Positions 19,881 to 30,653 of a DNA stretch of 64,000 nt are shown here, one piece after another. A model generated the notes under the pieces. That model ran no database searches and was not told the DNA's origin. It was given only the letters and a program-made list of their open reading frames with translations. This stretch comes from Fereydounia khargensis (taxonomy: Eukaryota; Basidiomycota; Ustilaginomycetes; Urocystidales; Fereydouniaceae), in the NCBI GenBank assembly GCA_026413255.1, contig JAOCZO010000012.1:298363-362362 (forward strand). The letters are read 5' to 3'. Position numbers and translations under genes: made by a program. Each line of letters starts with the position of its first letter. Position 1 is the stretch's first letter.

Positions 19881-21539
19881 CTAGTCGTCGACAAGCTGGA
19901 AGCTGATCGTGGCGAAAGTGAGCTCTTCATCCGTGCTGGATCGGAGGGTGTATCGAACAGGCATCTGCGTAAAGAACCTAGCGATGTTGAGACGCACAGG
20001 TCCAATACCCAGGTTGAACGTGTTAAAGTCAAAAGCGTCCGTGAAGAAGCTAGCGCCGTACACCACGTCCGGGTCGTACTGGAAGTCCTTGCGAGCCTTT
20101 TCAGACGCAAAGTGGCGACGTCGCTTGGGGACGGGCAGCGACTGGTTGGTGAAGATAAAGGCGTTGTCTTCAATCATGTCCGTGCCTGGGTCTGTGAAAC
20201 GCCAGGGACCCAGTTCAGCGTCTAGTTTGGACTCGTAGCTGTTGGAAGACGGGTGTGAAAGCGCATTCGCGAGCTTAAAGTCGCCATCGCGCAGGCCGTC
20301 GGTCTTGGCTGACTCGGCAAACTCGTTGCGCACCGTCGTTGCAATACGCTCCAACTTGGGCATCTCTGGTTTTGACTCTGTGGTTGAGGACGCGGATGCG
20401 GGTGTGGATGAGGATGTGGTTGTGGGCTTCGGCTGGGGAAGCTTGTCACTGTCGTCGTTCAGGTCACCGGGTGCAGCGATGGCCATCTCGTCAAAACCCA
20501 GCGTGGGAGACATGGGCATCGCCGGGTCATCCTTGTCAAACGCATGCTCTGGTGTGCCCGGGCGGTCGGGAGTGTGACCGAGCTCACGACGCTTACCAAT
20601 TCCTAGGCGAGACAGGGTCTGGCCAGCGGGAGCGTGCTGTACGTCTGCCGCAGCCGGAGAGGAGGCCGACCCGTTGGAACTGACGCTGAGCTGCTTGGCG
20701 CTCGCCTTGGCTCCACGCAGCTTGGCGTCGTGTGCCTCGAGGAGAGCACGCACGCGAGGGTCCTGCTGGAAGCCAACAAAGCGCCAGTACCGCTTGAGCA
20801 CGCGCTCCTCCTTGTGACCAGAACCGCCGCCGAGACCAAAGCCGCCAAACCAGCCGCCCTTTTTCTTCTTCTTCTTGGCTGCATCCTCCTCTGCTGCCTT
20901 GTCGGCGCTGTGGCTGCGGTCCAGGCTCTCGGTGGGCACAATGTCACCTTCCTCCTCGGCATCACTGCCAACAGGGCTGGCCACCAAGGATCCGTGCGGG
21001 TTACCGTCGCCCTTCTCTGGATGAATGATGGGCGAGACGGGATTTGACGAGTCCGGCGATCCGGAACGGTGAGTGTGCCGCAGGACAACAACAGCATCGT
21101 GCTCGCGGGACGGAGCGGGCCAGGCGCAGATGGTGTTCATACACGCAATGTACGGCGACATGATGTACGGACGACCTGAGGGAGGATGCAACTCGTAGAA
21201 AGTACAAGGGTCGATCATCTTGGCGATGCGCATGCCAGCATTGAAGGGTGCGCGCGGGAAGTCGATGAACTTGTCAAAGTCGGTACCAAAGTGGACCTGT
21301 TCGCCGCTCCAGCGCTGCTTGAATCGGCCCTCGATCTGGATACAGAACTTGCGCGAACGATCAAGGAAATACTCTCTTCCTGGCTCGCCTTCTTTGGCAC
21401 CCGGTGCGTCCAGCACTCGCACCAGCACTCGTCCGACAAAGTGCTCCGTGTTGATCTCGTGGGGCCGCTGGGTATCATTCACACGGCAGGGCTCGAGATT
21501 GAACCTGTCCGGACCGACAAGGACTTGAAGATGGGGCAT
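19881..21539 (-). CDS. DUF1769 fungal protein
   Basis: Single exon, 552 aa from the ATG at 21539; the frame extends further upstream only from a TTG. Conserved blocks sit at both ends: HFVGRVLVRVLDAPG, GRFKQRWSGEQVHFGTDFDK and ICAWPAP in the first 150 residues, and FQQDPR, ELGPWRFTDPGTDMIEDNAF, DVVYGASFFTDAF and YTLRSSTDEELTFATISFQL later. This matches the fungal DUF1769 family as I remember it; function is unknown, although lipid- or membrane-linked roles have been suggested for related proteins. The middle (about residues 160-420) is disordered and has a Lys6-Gly-Gly-Trp segment. Convergent with the Mpv17/PMP22 gene, with 204 bp between the stops. Confidence 0.72.
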   Translation of the reverse strand: MPHLQVLVGPDRFNLEPCRVNDTQRPHEINTEHFVGRVLVRVLDAPGAKEGEPGREYFLDRSRKFCIQIEGRFKQRWSGEQVHFGTDFDKFIDFPRAPFNAGMRIAKMIDPCTFYELHPPSGRPYIMSPYIACMNTICAWPAPSREHDAVVVLRHTHRSGSPDSSNPVSPIIHPEKGDGNPHGSLVASPVGSDAEEEGDIVPTESLDRSHSADKAAEEDAAKKKKKKGGWFGGFGLGGGSGHKEERVLKRYWRFVGFQQDPRVRALLEAHDAKLRGAKASAKQLSVSSNGSASSPAAADVQHAPAGQTLSRLGIGKRRELGHTPDRPGTPEHAFDKDDPAMPMSPTLGFDEMAIAAPGDLNDDSDKLPQPKPTTTSSSTPASASSTTESKPEMPKLERIATTVRNEFAESAKTDGLRDGDFKLANALSHPSSNSYESKLDAELGPWRFTDPGTDMIEDNAFIFTNQSLPVPKRRRHFASEKARKDFQYDPDVVYGASFFTDAFDFNTFNLGIGPVRLNIARFFTQMPVRYTLRSSTDEELTFATISFQLVDD

Positions 21540-22450
21540 ATTGAAAGCGTCTAGCAGGGTATAATGAGAAGAAGGGAATAGATACGTGATGCGGTGGGAA
21601 AGTTTGGGGGAAAGAGAAAGAAGGTCAGCTGGCTTGGTTATATGCAACGAGAGAGAGCTTTGCCCTGTGAAATCAGCCAGGCCCAGAGTGATAGATTAGA
21701 GCGTGCGGAGAAGGATCAAGATGTGGGGAAAGGGAGCAGCCGCAACCATGAGAGGGCAGAGCAAATTAGTAATCGCTGATGAAGGGATGGAGCGGAGCGG
21801 AAGGAAGGGGTCTGTGTGGAGGACGGCCAATTCAGGTTTTTTGACGTCTTGAATGACGACAGGGGACGACAACGGATGACAGGGGTTCAACACAGTTCTT
21901 TTCTTCCGAACAATGACCAGATCTGCTTGCTTGCCTACAGTGTGTTGGTTGGCTTGGTCGCCGTGCCGACACTTGTTTCTCTCCGCGGCCGGCACGTTGT
22001 GGCTCGCCAGCTCGGCTTGGGTGCATTCATTCACCAAAACGTGCCCCGTCTGCTCAACCGCACGAGACAGTCTGGCTTGCTCTGGGGACCAGGGTGTCGC
22101 GTAAACGCGCGCGCGCCGCACAGTAAACAGGGCCAAAGGCCGAGCAGGAACTCAGAGAGAGCCCTTGATTCTCCACGCAAGGTGACGACAACCAGCCCAC
22201 ACGACTCTAATTTGGGTGCGCCGTGAGAGCGCTTGGCCGAAGACGCGGGGCGGTGCACGACTACGGAACGAGACAATCGAATCACATCAACACTGCAACC
22301 AACACTTGCCACTTCGATACCCCGTTTCTTTGACTGACTGGCATACTAACTGACTGTATTCATATACTTATCCTCACCCGCCAGCCCCCCCTTCCTTCAC
22401 CATAATCACAATATCCATCCGACGAGATCCTAACGCACCGCTGTACCATA
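21540..22450. other. Divergent promoter region, DUF1769 / LIM gene
   Basis: About 0.9 kb with no ORF of credible composition. It contains GCGCGCGC near 22107 and a CT/CA-rich leader from about 22360 to the LIM gene start. Confidence 0.6.
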
Positions 22451-23958
22451 ATGCCGCCCCGATTCGCCGTCCCAAGCGCCCCCAAGTGCGCCAAGTGCGG
22501 CACCTCTGTCTACCATGTCGAGCAGGTCATCGGCCCTCTCTCCAAGATCTACCATAAGCACTGTCTTACCTGTGTCGTGTGCAACAAGCGCCTCGACTCG
22601 ACTCTCCTCCTCGAGCACGACGGCGAGCCCTACTGTAAGAGCTGCCACCGCGAGCACCTCGGCACCGGTAAAGGTGGCTTTGTCACTGCCGTCAACCTCA
22701 ACCCTACCTCTCCCAAACAGCAGCAGCAAAAGTACCAGGCCAACTCCTCCGCCACTTCCACCCCTACCAACCGCTCTTTTGCGTCCCCCAAGCAAGCTGG
22801 CAGTAGCACGCCACTCTCCAGCAGCTATGCCAGGTCGCCCAGCCCGGTCAAGTCTACCCCGCTGACCGGACTTGAGGACGAGGGAGTCCCCATTATCAAC
22901 GTGCGCTCTCGTACATCTGCTGCCCCTACTAGCCCCCAGGCTCCTCCATCTCCCACCAAAGCCTCATCTCGATCGTACGGTGTTGCTTCCACCCGACCTG
23001 AACCATCGAAGCCGATAAGATCCATTGACGAGGCCGTCTCTGCTAGGTCTGCAGAGATTCGTGATCCCATCACGAGGCTTGCCGAACGAGTTGGCGTGCT
23101 ACAGGTGGACTCGGACCAGAAGCATGAGGGCCAGCGAGACATAGCCTCTCCACCGCAACAGTCTTACCCAACGCCCTCTGCCAACTTTTACGCAACCCCA
23201 TCACCTCCTTCGTCCCGTGAGGCTCCATCCTATTCGCGACAGGATGACACCCCCACTCGGTCTGCTGCCTTATCTCCTCCTGCAAGCCATGACGATGATG
23301 AACCGGCTCCGACGATCATCACCACTCTCAGGGTTGCCGCAGCAGACACCATCGGCTTGGTCCGACTGGCGGGAAACCCGAACGCGTCGGCTTCCAAAGT
23401 CAACACTGTCTCGCCTCTGAGTGCAGTCGGAACACTCCCGCCGCCACGCAGGCCCGATGCCAGCACACTGACCGGCGCAGCAGGGACAGTCAAGGTTGCG
23501 CCTCCCAGGATGACCACCAACCCGCACTCGGGCGGCTTTGACCGGCAGGACTCGTCTTCATCCATCGCGGGACGTGGCAAGAGCGGAATTGAGCGTCTCG
23601 GCCTGGGATCCAGCATTGTCGATGCTGGCGGTGGAACCCCTCTCTGCGCCCGTTGCCACAAGGCAGTCTGTGAGTTTTTCCCAACTGAGCACTGTGTTTC
23701 AGAACCCGTGACTAACATTCTAAAATCACAGACTTTGCTGAGCAAAAGGCCGCTGCGGGACGCAAATGGCATCGAGGCTGTCTGCGCTGCGATGGCTGCT
23801 CCACCACACTCGACACGGGCAAGATTGAGGAAGGGCCTGCGGACCGCACGTACGGCAAGGGCGGACCTAACACCTGGTGTCGGGTCTGCTATGCCAAGTA
23901 CTTTGGCCCTAAGAACCTCGCGGTGGGCTTTTCCCTTCCCGAGACGGCTCCGTTTTGA
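22451..23958 (+). CDS. Two-LIM-domain protein with disordered linker
   Basis: Exons 22451-23669 and 23732-23958 give 481 aa. LIM1 starts at residue 13 (KCAKCGTSVYHVEQV, then YHKHCLTCVVCNKRL and PYCKSCHREH). LIM2 is at the C-terminus: CARCHKAVYFAEQK, KWHRGCLRCDGCSTTL and WCRVCYAKYFGPKN, intact only after removing the 62-nt intron. Between them lie about 335 residues rich in Ser, Pro and Thr. Without the splice the ORF runs on to 24184 in a wrong frame, ending the second zinc domain prematurely. LIM domains mediate protein-protein contacts, often at actin; CRP-like or a cytoskeletal adaptor is a guess. Confidence 0.87.
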
Positions 23959-24204
23959 AACGGGCTCAGCGCAGTCACCAAGTGCTGCGTGTCTCCGTGC
24001 GGATGCGGAAGCAGACGCCAATGGGGAACCGCAGACGAACGCAGACGCATTGCAAGTAGCAGCGTACTGCGGACGCCAAAGCAGAGCTTGGACTACATAT
24101 AATCAGTCCCCAACAGAGGTTCTCTATCCTTGTTTCTTCCGAAGCACCTTCCATCTTTGGATCCCGCTTCTCTCTTCTAATTGACAGCGGTCTTGACGCG
24201 GATC

Positions 24205-25095
24205 ATGGTGAGCATCTTATCAGCCTCGGCTAGTAGACTTCATGTTCTGACCACTTCAGCAGTCGAAGACCAGCGATACCGTGACAGACTCTACAAGCAG
24301 CATTGCTTGCGATTGGCCGTCAATCGATGAGAAGGGTGACGACAAAAGTCGCATTTTCAGAACGGGAAGTGTCAGGATCATGGGCCAACCTGCAGATGAT
24401 CCTGGTATGAGGGTCATTAAGGGCGAGGACGATGTTATCATTGACCTCAACGCAAGGACCATAGATGGTCTCAGAGATGTCCCCAGTGAAGGCCATTTCG
24501 TCATCGTCATTTTCACGAATAATGTGAATACGAATGTGGACACCGTCTTGGAAGGTCGCGAGCAGCAAGATCCTGTCCCAGACTTTCCTTTTGTCTACGG
24601 GCGCTTGGTCAATCTGGACTCGCTTTTGAGGTTTGGTAAGCATCTTGTGTCCTTGTCGCAAGCTTTGCACCAGACTGACCCTCTCATTTTGAAGAACGCA
24701 AGTTCTACAGCGTCGCAGCGGCCCAAGCTCTACCGCAGTCCTCGATTATTGACCTCGTTTGTCGCGTCGAGTGGGTCGCTCCTGTCAGCAAGAGGCGTTG
24801 CAGGCATGAGTCAGAGTTGCGATTCCTATTCGTTACTTCCATCGGTCAGAACAAGTTCCCGCCTCCGGACCTCGTGGGACTCTACCTCTATTACGAGGAT
24901 GAAGACGACAAGCTGACCTTCCCGATTGAAGAAGGCAACGTCGTCGTGGCTAGCAAGGTCGAGAAGTACACTTACGAGGTCTGCCTGCATCATCGGATAC
25001 TACTCACCCCTCAATCCAAGCTGGTTATCTTGAAAGACGAGGACGACAAGCGCCTCGCACCTATCCTGGAAGGCATGAAGAAGTCAGCCGACTGA
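24205..25095 (+). CDS. Hypothetical protein with an ATG-only first exon
   Basis: Proposed exons 24205-24207, 24260-24635 and 24695-25095 give 259 aa. The first exon would be just the start codon (ATG followed by GTGAGC...TTCAG), since no in-frame ATG precedes the conserved-looking region beginning QSKTSDTVTDS. The second splice (GTAAGC to TTGAAG) joins DSLLRF to ERKFYSVAAAQAL. The product is acidic, with no signal peptide or membrane segment; it has strand-rich stretches (GEDDVIIDL; VGLYLYYEDEDDKLTFP; SKLVILKDEDDKRL). No family is recognised. The three-exon model is inferred from frame continuity; an alternative start at the internal ATG of GSVRIMGQ would skip the first 40 residues. Confidence 0.55.
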
Positions 25096-25382
25096 AGAGT
25101 CACTGACTACGGTCCCAGCCTCAACACCCCGCACTCTGGCAACGGCCCGATCTCGATCTCGATCCAAGTCTGACCCTAGGGTCCTCTCGGTGGTGATCAC
25201 CTCCTTCGTCAATCTAATAAGGCAACGTTCCCCTCTCTGCGAGCCGCTCTGCGATGAACCTGTAATACATTGGTATCCTTCAAACGTGTCCAGAATGCCC
25301 AGACTAGGAGAAGCGGTTTTGTCCAAGATGAAAAAGATTGAAAAAGTCACGATGCTAGATACAGAGTCTGGAGTACGATGGT

Positions 25383-26156
25383 TTACCAATGAAGCACATG
25401 GGTGGGGCAGTGGTAGCCGTTGGGGTTGTTGATGAGGTACTTCTGGTGGTACTCGTCCGCTGGGAAGCTGTTGTTTGGGGTGGTCGGGTCAGCAAAAGTG
25501 CAGTCGAATCGGGTTTATGAGCTTCTACTCACAAGTCCTCTGGCTTGCGAAGCTCGATCTGTGTAACAATCTTCTTGCCCTGTGGATCGTAGTGCTTCTT
25601 CTGTACCTCCTCAGTGACCTTCTTGGCAATCTCAAGCTGGCTCTCGTTGTGTGCAAAGATGGCACTTCGGTATTGTGTGCCGCGGTCCGGGCCCTGGTGG
25701 TTCAAGTGATCGGCGGCGTGTGTGCGATAGTGGAACTCGACGAGAGTCGCGTATGAGACAATGCTCTGCGGAAGATGTTAGCGAGGGCAGTTAGCACCGC
25801 AGCTATGATCAGAGACGAGTGAAGCGCATACTCACGGGGTCAAACTTGATCTGGCAAGCCTCAGCGTGACCTGTGCGACCAGTGCAGACCTCCTCGTAGC
25901 TGGGGTTCTTGCTTGACTCGGAGCCTCCGATGAAGCCAACCGAGGCGTCGAGCAGGCCCTTTCCATTACCGTAGTGCTTGCGGAAGATGTACTCGGTGCC
26001 CCAGAAGCAACCGTTGGCGAAGGTGGCAATCTCCTGAGTCATGGCTGGCGATGCGTTCTTGAGGGCTTCCTGGGCGGCTTGTGCGGTGGGCGTTGTAGGT
26101 GGACCGAGGTGCTGAATGATGGGACCGGGACGGAAGAGCGAAAAGAACCTGTTCAT
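25383..26156 (-). CDS. MXR1: Peptide-methionine (S)-S-oxide reductase MsrA
   Basis: Exons 26156-25836, 25765-25533 and 25467-25383 give 212 aa. The catalytic GCFWGTEY motif (Cys at about residue 54), GRTGHAEACQIKFDP, HYRTHAADHLNHQGPDRGTQ and YRSAIF are all typical of MsrA, which reduces methionine-S-sulfoxide in proteins. Splices are needed to reach the C-terminus (FPADEYHQKYL, ending HVLHW). The chosen start (MNRFFSLFRPGP) adds about 40 residues that could act as a mitochondrial signal. A second ATG (MTQEIATFANG) would give the cytosolic length. Divergent from EXO70. Confidence 0.93.
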
Positions 26157-26667
26157 CAAGATGAGCAAGAGAACAGATGGAAGTGCGAGCGAGAGGAAGA
26201 GTGTGGGGCGCAGTTTGGCAACAGAAGGTCAGACGGTGATTGGGTAGAGACCGCTTACCATGTTGCCACTGAACCTTCTTTTACATGACAACTTTTTGGC
26301 CTTCTTTTTGGCCGCGGGATGTGGATGACGTGATCCAAAGCGCTGCACCGCTGCAGCTGCTTCGCAGCCTCCACCCCGGACATAGACACGACTTGCATAC
26401 GGAAAAAGGGGGACCCAGTGCCGTAAGTCTCTTCTTCTGAATCGGGCACTGCCACCCGATTGAATTTTACGATCAGAGTAAATGCCCGATTCCAGATCCG
26501 GAAAAAGACTCGCACGGACGCACCGCAACGCGTTGGGTGTGGGAGAGACAGACAGGGTCAACTTGTTACTGTCACAGCCAGCGAAGCCAAACTGTAAGAC
26601 ACTTTCTCAGACACACTACCCCTTCTTTGCTTGTCACGACACCCTCTTCTCTCTAATCACTCGCAAC
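26157..26667. promoter_or_regulatory. Bidirectional promoter, MsrA / EXO70
   Basis: About 510 bp between two divergent starts. A spliceable stretch (ATG followed by GTAAGC at about 26255-26263, minus strand) could be part of an MsrA leader intron ending at AACAG near 26150, but using it would disrupt the reading frame of the favoured start. Confidence 0.5.
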
Positions 26668-28914
26668 ATGTCCAGCGGCGGGGCTCAGCGCGGCCTTCTC
26701 TCTCCGCCTCTGGGCAGCAGCTCGGGAGGCTCCAGCTCCCGCTTCCAGACACTCTCGTCCGTGTCGAATGCGCAGCAGGACACTGAAGTCGCCTTTGCTG
26801 AGCTCCAGCTCCTCTCCCAGAACCAGCGCAAACTCGCCTCTCTCACCACACGCATGACCACCATTCTCTCCGGATTCGACAAGCGTCTCATCAAGCTCGA
26901 GAGCAGCATTCTCCCCGTCCACAGAGGCACACAGAAACTGGCGCGCATGTCGGATAATATTGACCTTACCCTCGCAGCACTCAACAAGACACTCGGCCAC
27001 TATGATGTCGTCATGGACGAACAGCCCATTATCAAGGCAGGCCCGGATGTTCGCGATACAACGCCTTACATGGAAACCATCGACCGCGTCATCAAGGGTC
27101 TCGACTATCTCAGAAAGTCGGATCTCAAGAGCCAGGACGGTGTCATGAAAAAGATGAACGATCTCATCGAGCTAGGCGCTCGCAATCTTACTGATGTCGT
27201 TCGCGACTGGGTGACGGCCAACTCGGAGGTCATTGATCTCACCGAATACAGCCCAAGAAGTAAGGCACGCCATCTCCAATCTACTGTTTCGCTTTCCGTC
27301 CATACTGACCACCCAAATTTCCACGCAGATGCGCACTACCCGATTCTCTCAGACCCGACGCATGAGGCTATCGTACCCATATTTCACTACCTTGCCACTC
27401 TCCCAGTCCATCCTAGGACCGGATATTCACCGCTTCCTGCTTCACTTTCCGTCTACGCCGGTATCCGTGCCAGCTATTTGGACCAGTGCCTCTCACCCAT
27501 GTCACGGCGAATCTACGACTTTGCGCACGAAAAAATCGGTGCAGGAGTCACTGGCGCAGGCATGGTCATGGTCACTCAAGATGACGACGAGGACGTCGGT
27601 GGGTCATACCGTCGAGGAGAAGCCGCTGTCGGCGAAACTCTACAAGCGTACTGCGGGATGCTTGAGAACGAGCAGCGAATCCTTGAGGGCATCCTGTCGG
27701 ACGCTGGTCTAGACAAGGAGACGCTCCTGTCCCTTGCTGTATTCTCTCACCTTTCGGTGCAACCGCTACAGACACTGGTCGATACCTTCTCATCTGTACA
27801 TTCGCATGTGCGCCGTCATCTCTCAACGCACACCTTCTTCCTACTCGACCTTATCGGCGGCATCTCCTCAGTCGTGCTCAGCGGCCGCTGGGATGCTTTA
27901 ATGCGTCTCATGGAAGACCCATCAGGAGGCATGATTCGGTCGAACTACAAGATTGACAGGTCGGACCTCGACATGGTGGCCGGTCCGACCATGTGCAACG
28001 AGCTACTCGACGTTTACGGCAAGCTCAAAAACACGGCCATGGGTGTCTTCCCGCGATTTATCGAAGACGTCAAGTCTATGCCACTACGAAGGGAGACTGA
28101 AGTGCCAAGCACCACCGTAAACGAGATCACATACACGGGACTACAATTCATTCGGCAGGTAGTGGACTACAGCGATGTGGTAGCGCCGCTTCTCCAGACG
28201 CTGGGACCAGGATCATGGATGATGTCAAGCAACGCAGCGCCGGTGCTTTCGCTCGGTCTGGACGACGACCCATCCAAGCGCACGATTGTCGGAGACTACC
28301 TCAACGATGTGTTGGCTGTCGTACTCGGTGCGCTCGAGACGCGGTCTAAGGCGATCCGTCAGCCATCAACAGCGTCCATCTTCTTGCTCAACAACATTGG
28401 ACACCTCAAGCGTACACTGGGTGCTTCGAGTAGCTCGGCATACGAGAACGAGGACACATCGATCATTCGCAACCACCTCGGCGAGCTGGGCGAGGAGTTG
28501 CTCTCGAGTGCGATGCGGCAAGCGAATACTGCGTACCTCGATGCGTGGTCTCCTGTCGTGGCGCCGCTCATGGAAGACCAGCCTCTGCTCGGCGGCCCTG
28601 GGTCACAGTATCACCGTCACGCCACGTCAAAGCTGATGGGTGGTGGCTCGGAGAAGAACCAAGTCAAAGATCGCTTCGCCAAGTTCTACGAGGGCCTAGA
28701 CGACCTCGAGCGTCTCCACCGCGCGTACCCTTTCAGCAAGGAAGACCAAGAACTCAAGCTGCGTCTCAAACACGATGTCACGCGCCTCGTATGCCCCATG
28801 TACGCACGCTTCCTCAACAAGCATAAGGCGGGTGACTTTACCAAGAACCCGAGCAAGCATATCCGCATGACGGAGGTGGACGTCGAGGACAAGATCGCCA
28901 GGATGTTTACCTGA
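26668..28914 (+). CDS. EXO70: Exocyst complex subunit EXO70
   Basis: Exons 26668-27259 and 27329-28914 give 725 aa. The 69-nt intron is a multiple of three and lacks stops, but it has GTAAGG and CACGCAG ends and interrupts the alignment between DLTEYSPR and NAHYPILSD. N-terminal coiled coil (SQNQRKLASLTTRMTTIL) and helical rods follow the Exo70 pattern, ending with the conserved C-terminal domain (DRFAKFYEGLDDLERLHRAY, and a basic end KHDVTRL...MYARFLNKHK) that binds phosphoinositides in known family members. It tethers secretory vesicles to the plasma membrane; in filamentous fungi it acts at hyphal tips. It ends 60 bp from the convergent lysozyme-like gene. Confidence 0.9.
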   Translation: MSSGGAQRGLLSPPLGSSSGGSSSRFQTLSSVSNAQQDTEVAFAELQLLSQNQRKLASLTTRMTTILSGFDKRLIKLESSILPVHRGTQKLARMSDNIDLTLAALNKTLGHYDVVMDEQPIIKAGPDVRDTTPYMETIDRVIKGLDYLRKSDLKSQDGVMKKMNDLIELGARNLTDVVRDWVTANSEVIDLTEYSPRSKARHLQSTVSLSVHTDHPNFHADAHYPILSDPTHEAIVPIFHYLATLPVHPRTGYSPLPASLSVYAGIRASYLDQCLSPMSRRIYDFAHEKIGAGVTGAGMVMVTQDDDEDVGGSYRRGEAAVGETLQAYCGMLENEQRILEGILSDAGLDKETLLSLAVFSHLSVQPLQTLVDTFSSVHSHVRRHLSTHTFFLLDLIGGISSVVLSGRWDALMRLMEDPSGGMIRSNYKIDRSDLDMVAGPTMCNELLDVYGKLKNTAMGVFPRFIEDVKSMPLRRETEVPSTTVNEITYTGLQFIRQVVDYSDVVAPLLQTLGPGSWMMSSNAAPVLSLGLDDDPSKRTIVGDYLNDVLAVVLGALETRSKAIRQPSTASIFLLNNIGHLKRTLGASSSSAYENEDTSIIRNHLGELGEELLSSAMRQANTAYLDAWSPVVAPLMEDQPLLGGPGSQYHRHATSKLMGGGSEKNQVKDRFAKFYEGLDDLERLHRAYPFSKEDQELKLRLKHDVTRLVCPMYARFLNKHKAGDFTKNPSKHIRMTEVDVEDKIARMFT

Positions 28915-28973
28915 ATCGCACACTTTTGTATTTTTAGCAACAATCATCCATTGCCCGTTTCATCACGCATCGA

Positions 28974-30221
28974 TCAGCGGTAGTCGACGAGACCTGGAGT
29001 GAGGGTGAGTGTATCCAGCCAGCTGGAGGGGAGGGTGGAATTGTACAGCACGTTGAGGGCCGAGTTGATGTTGTTGAAGTAGGACGTGCTCACATCGTCG
29101 CCGGAACGGGCGTAGCCGCTGTTTCCATTCACGGAGGGACCAGCGACCCAAGATCCAAACCCAGTCTTGAGAGAGCGGGGGAGTTTGGCTCCTATCAGGA
29201 GATTGGTGAGGCGATCACCTGTACTCGTGCCCGTCACGGCGGCCGCAGCTATTGCGGTCCAGGAGTAAGGATCCTGCGACGACGTCCGGGCGAGGTTCGA
29301 CTGGATCCAAGACGCGACATGAATGTTGATCCAGGGACGAAAGAGGTCATCGTTGGTCAGCGCGGTGAGGTCGATCTTCTTGCCCGTCTTCCAGTCGAGA
29401 AGGGGGCCGAGGTTGGGACTTGGGCCCCAGGTGTACGAAGAGCCGTTGACACGCGCATGGGACTTGAAGAGCTCGAGTTCACGACTGGATCCGAGTGGAC
29501 TGACTTGCATCAGGCCCCAGCTGGAGCCAGAGTCGAGACGTGGCCCGCTGACGAGGGTCGGGTTGAAGTCAGACTCGGCCTTGATGTCCGCGATGATGGC
29601 GCGCGCAGCAGCCCGCGTCGAGACTTCCGGATAGTATCGAGCAGCAGCGGATAGAATGGCTGCTACCGTCTCGTCCATCAGTGCCGTAGTGGACAGCTGG
29701 CCCAGATCGCCCGCCCACTTGCGTACCACATGCAGGTCGTGTCGCACCGAAGAGGGCGTGTAATCCGGCTGGTTGGAAATGACGACGATCTCGCCCCTCG
29801 ACACCGAAGCGGGAGCCGTCGACACACTGGCCGTTGCACTCGCAGCACTGGCAGCCGAGGAGGCTGTGCGTGTCGCTGCAGGGCCGTAGACCTTTGCTAT
29901 ACGTGCCAATGAATCCTGCTTCGCCTGGACCGCCAGCGCCAACTGTCTCGCTCGTCGACCCGTGATGCCGTTGATATTGACTACGAACGTATCCACCAGC
30001 GCATCTGCACTCGGCGTTGAGGTTGGCGCTGGCACAATCGCTCCGCCGCTGGAGCCTGGACCATCGAGTCGGATCTTGTACGTGACCGCCGGCGGCCCGT
30101 GAATACCCACCCCATTTACGCTGTATGCCCCGTGGGCCAGCGGAAGCGAAGGTGGGAGCGGTCCAGCCGCTACCATAGCACGTACCACCAAGAGTACCAG
30201 TACTCCGAGCACGGCGATCAT
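28974..30221 (-). CDS. Secreted lysozyme-like (SLT-fold) protein
   Basis: Single exon, 415 aa from the ATG at 30221, chosen because it begins a clear signal peptide (MIAVLGVLVLLVVRAMVAAG). The frame is open further upstream (ATGs to 30404) but those starts would bury the signal. After a Ser/Ala-rich region comes a lysozyme-like domain from about residue 225: AIIADIKAESDFNP with the likely catalytic Glu, then SSWGLMQVSPLG, the GLMQV signature of soluble lytic transglycosylases/lysozymes, then a helical C-terminus (DPYSWTAIAAAAVTGTSTG). Family assignment rests on these motifs only. Activity on bacterial peptidoglycan is an inference; chitin-related activity is also possible. Confidence 0.65.
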   Translation of the reverse strand: MIAVLGVLVLLVVRAMVAAGPLPPSLPLAHGAYSVNGVGIHGPPAVTYKIRLDGPGSSGGAIVPAPTSTPSADALVDTFVVNINGITGRRARQLALAVQAKQDSLARIAKVYGPAATRTASSAASAASATASVSTAPASVSRGEIVVISNQPDYTPSSVRHDLHVVRKWAGDLGQLSTTALMDETVAAILSAAARYYPEVSTRAAARAIIADIKAESDFNPTLVSGPRLDSGSSWGLMQVSPLGSSRELELFKSHARVNGSSYTWGPSPNLGPLLDWKTGKKIDLTALTNDDLFRPWINIHVASWIQSNLARTSSQDPYSWTAIAAAAVTGTSTGDRLTNLLIGAKLPRSLKTGFGSWVAGPSVNGNSGYARSGDDVSTSYFNNINSALNVLYNSTLPSSWLDTLTLTPGLVDYR

Positions 30222-30653
30222 CGTGTAGGGTGTGGTAGTTTGAGGGCTACATTTCCCGGCTGGACCAAGTTTAAAGTTTGGGTGAGAGCAACTACCGAAG
30301 CAAACGGGTTTGTTCTGTGCCTGTAGAAGTTCAGTGGGAATAGCAGCCAATGATGGATGTGACATGTCGCGTATATCAGCAGCTGTCAGGAACAGAATTG
30401 CCACGCGAAAAGGCGGCTCACCATACGTTTCGCTATTTCGATGTCGTGGATATGAAAGCTGGCCTTAAAAGTGGAAAAAAAAGGCAGGACACATCGAGAC
30501 AGTCACGAGCAAATATCAACACACACGCAGTGTACTTATCAATCATTTGCATTCAAATCAGGGCCCAAGAGAAGAGATGGTGTGTGACATTGTGGGTGGT
30601 GGTATGACAGAGGCGACGCGCGATTCCCGAGAAAAGAAGAAAACCAAGTCAAA
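30222..30653. other. Intergenic between lysozyme-like gene and dihydroxyacetone kinase
   Basis: About 430 bp, containing the promoter of the former and the 3' flank of the latter. No gene is seen. Confidence 0.6.

Noticed and set aside
22451-24184. Unspliced 577-codon reading of the LIM gene
   Set aside because: Reading through the intron at 23670 destroys the second LIM domain; splicing restores all its Cys/His ligands and ends at 23958.
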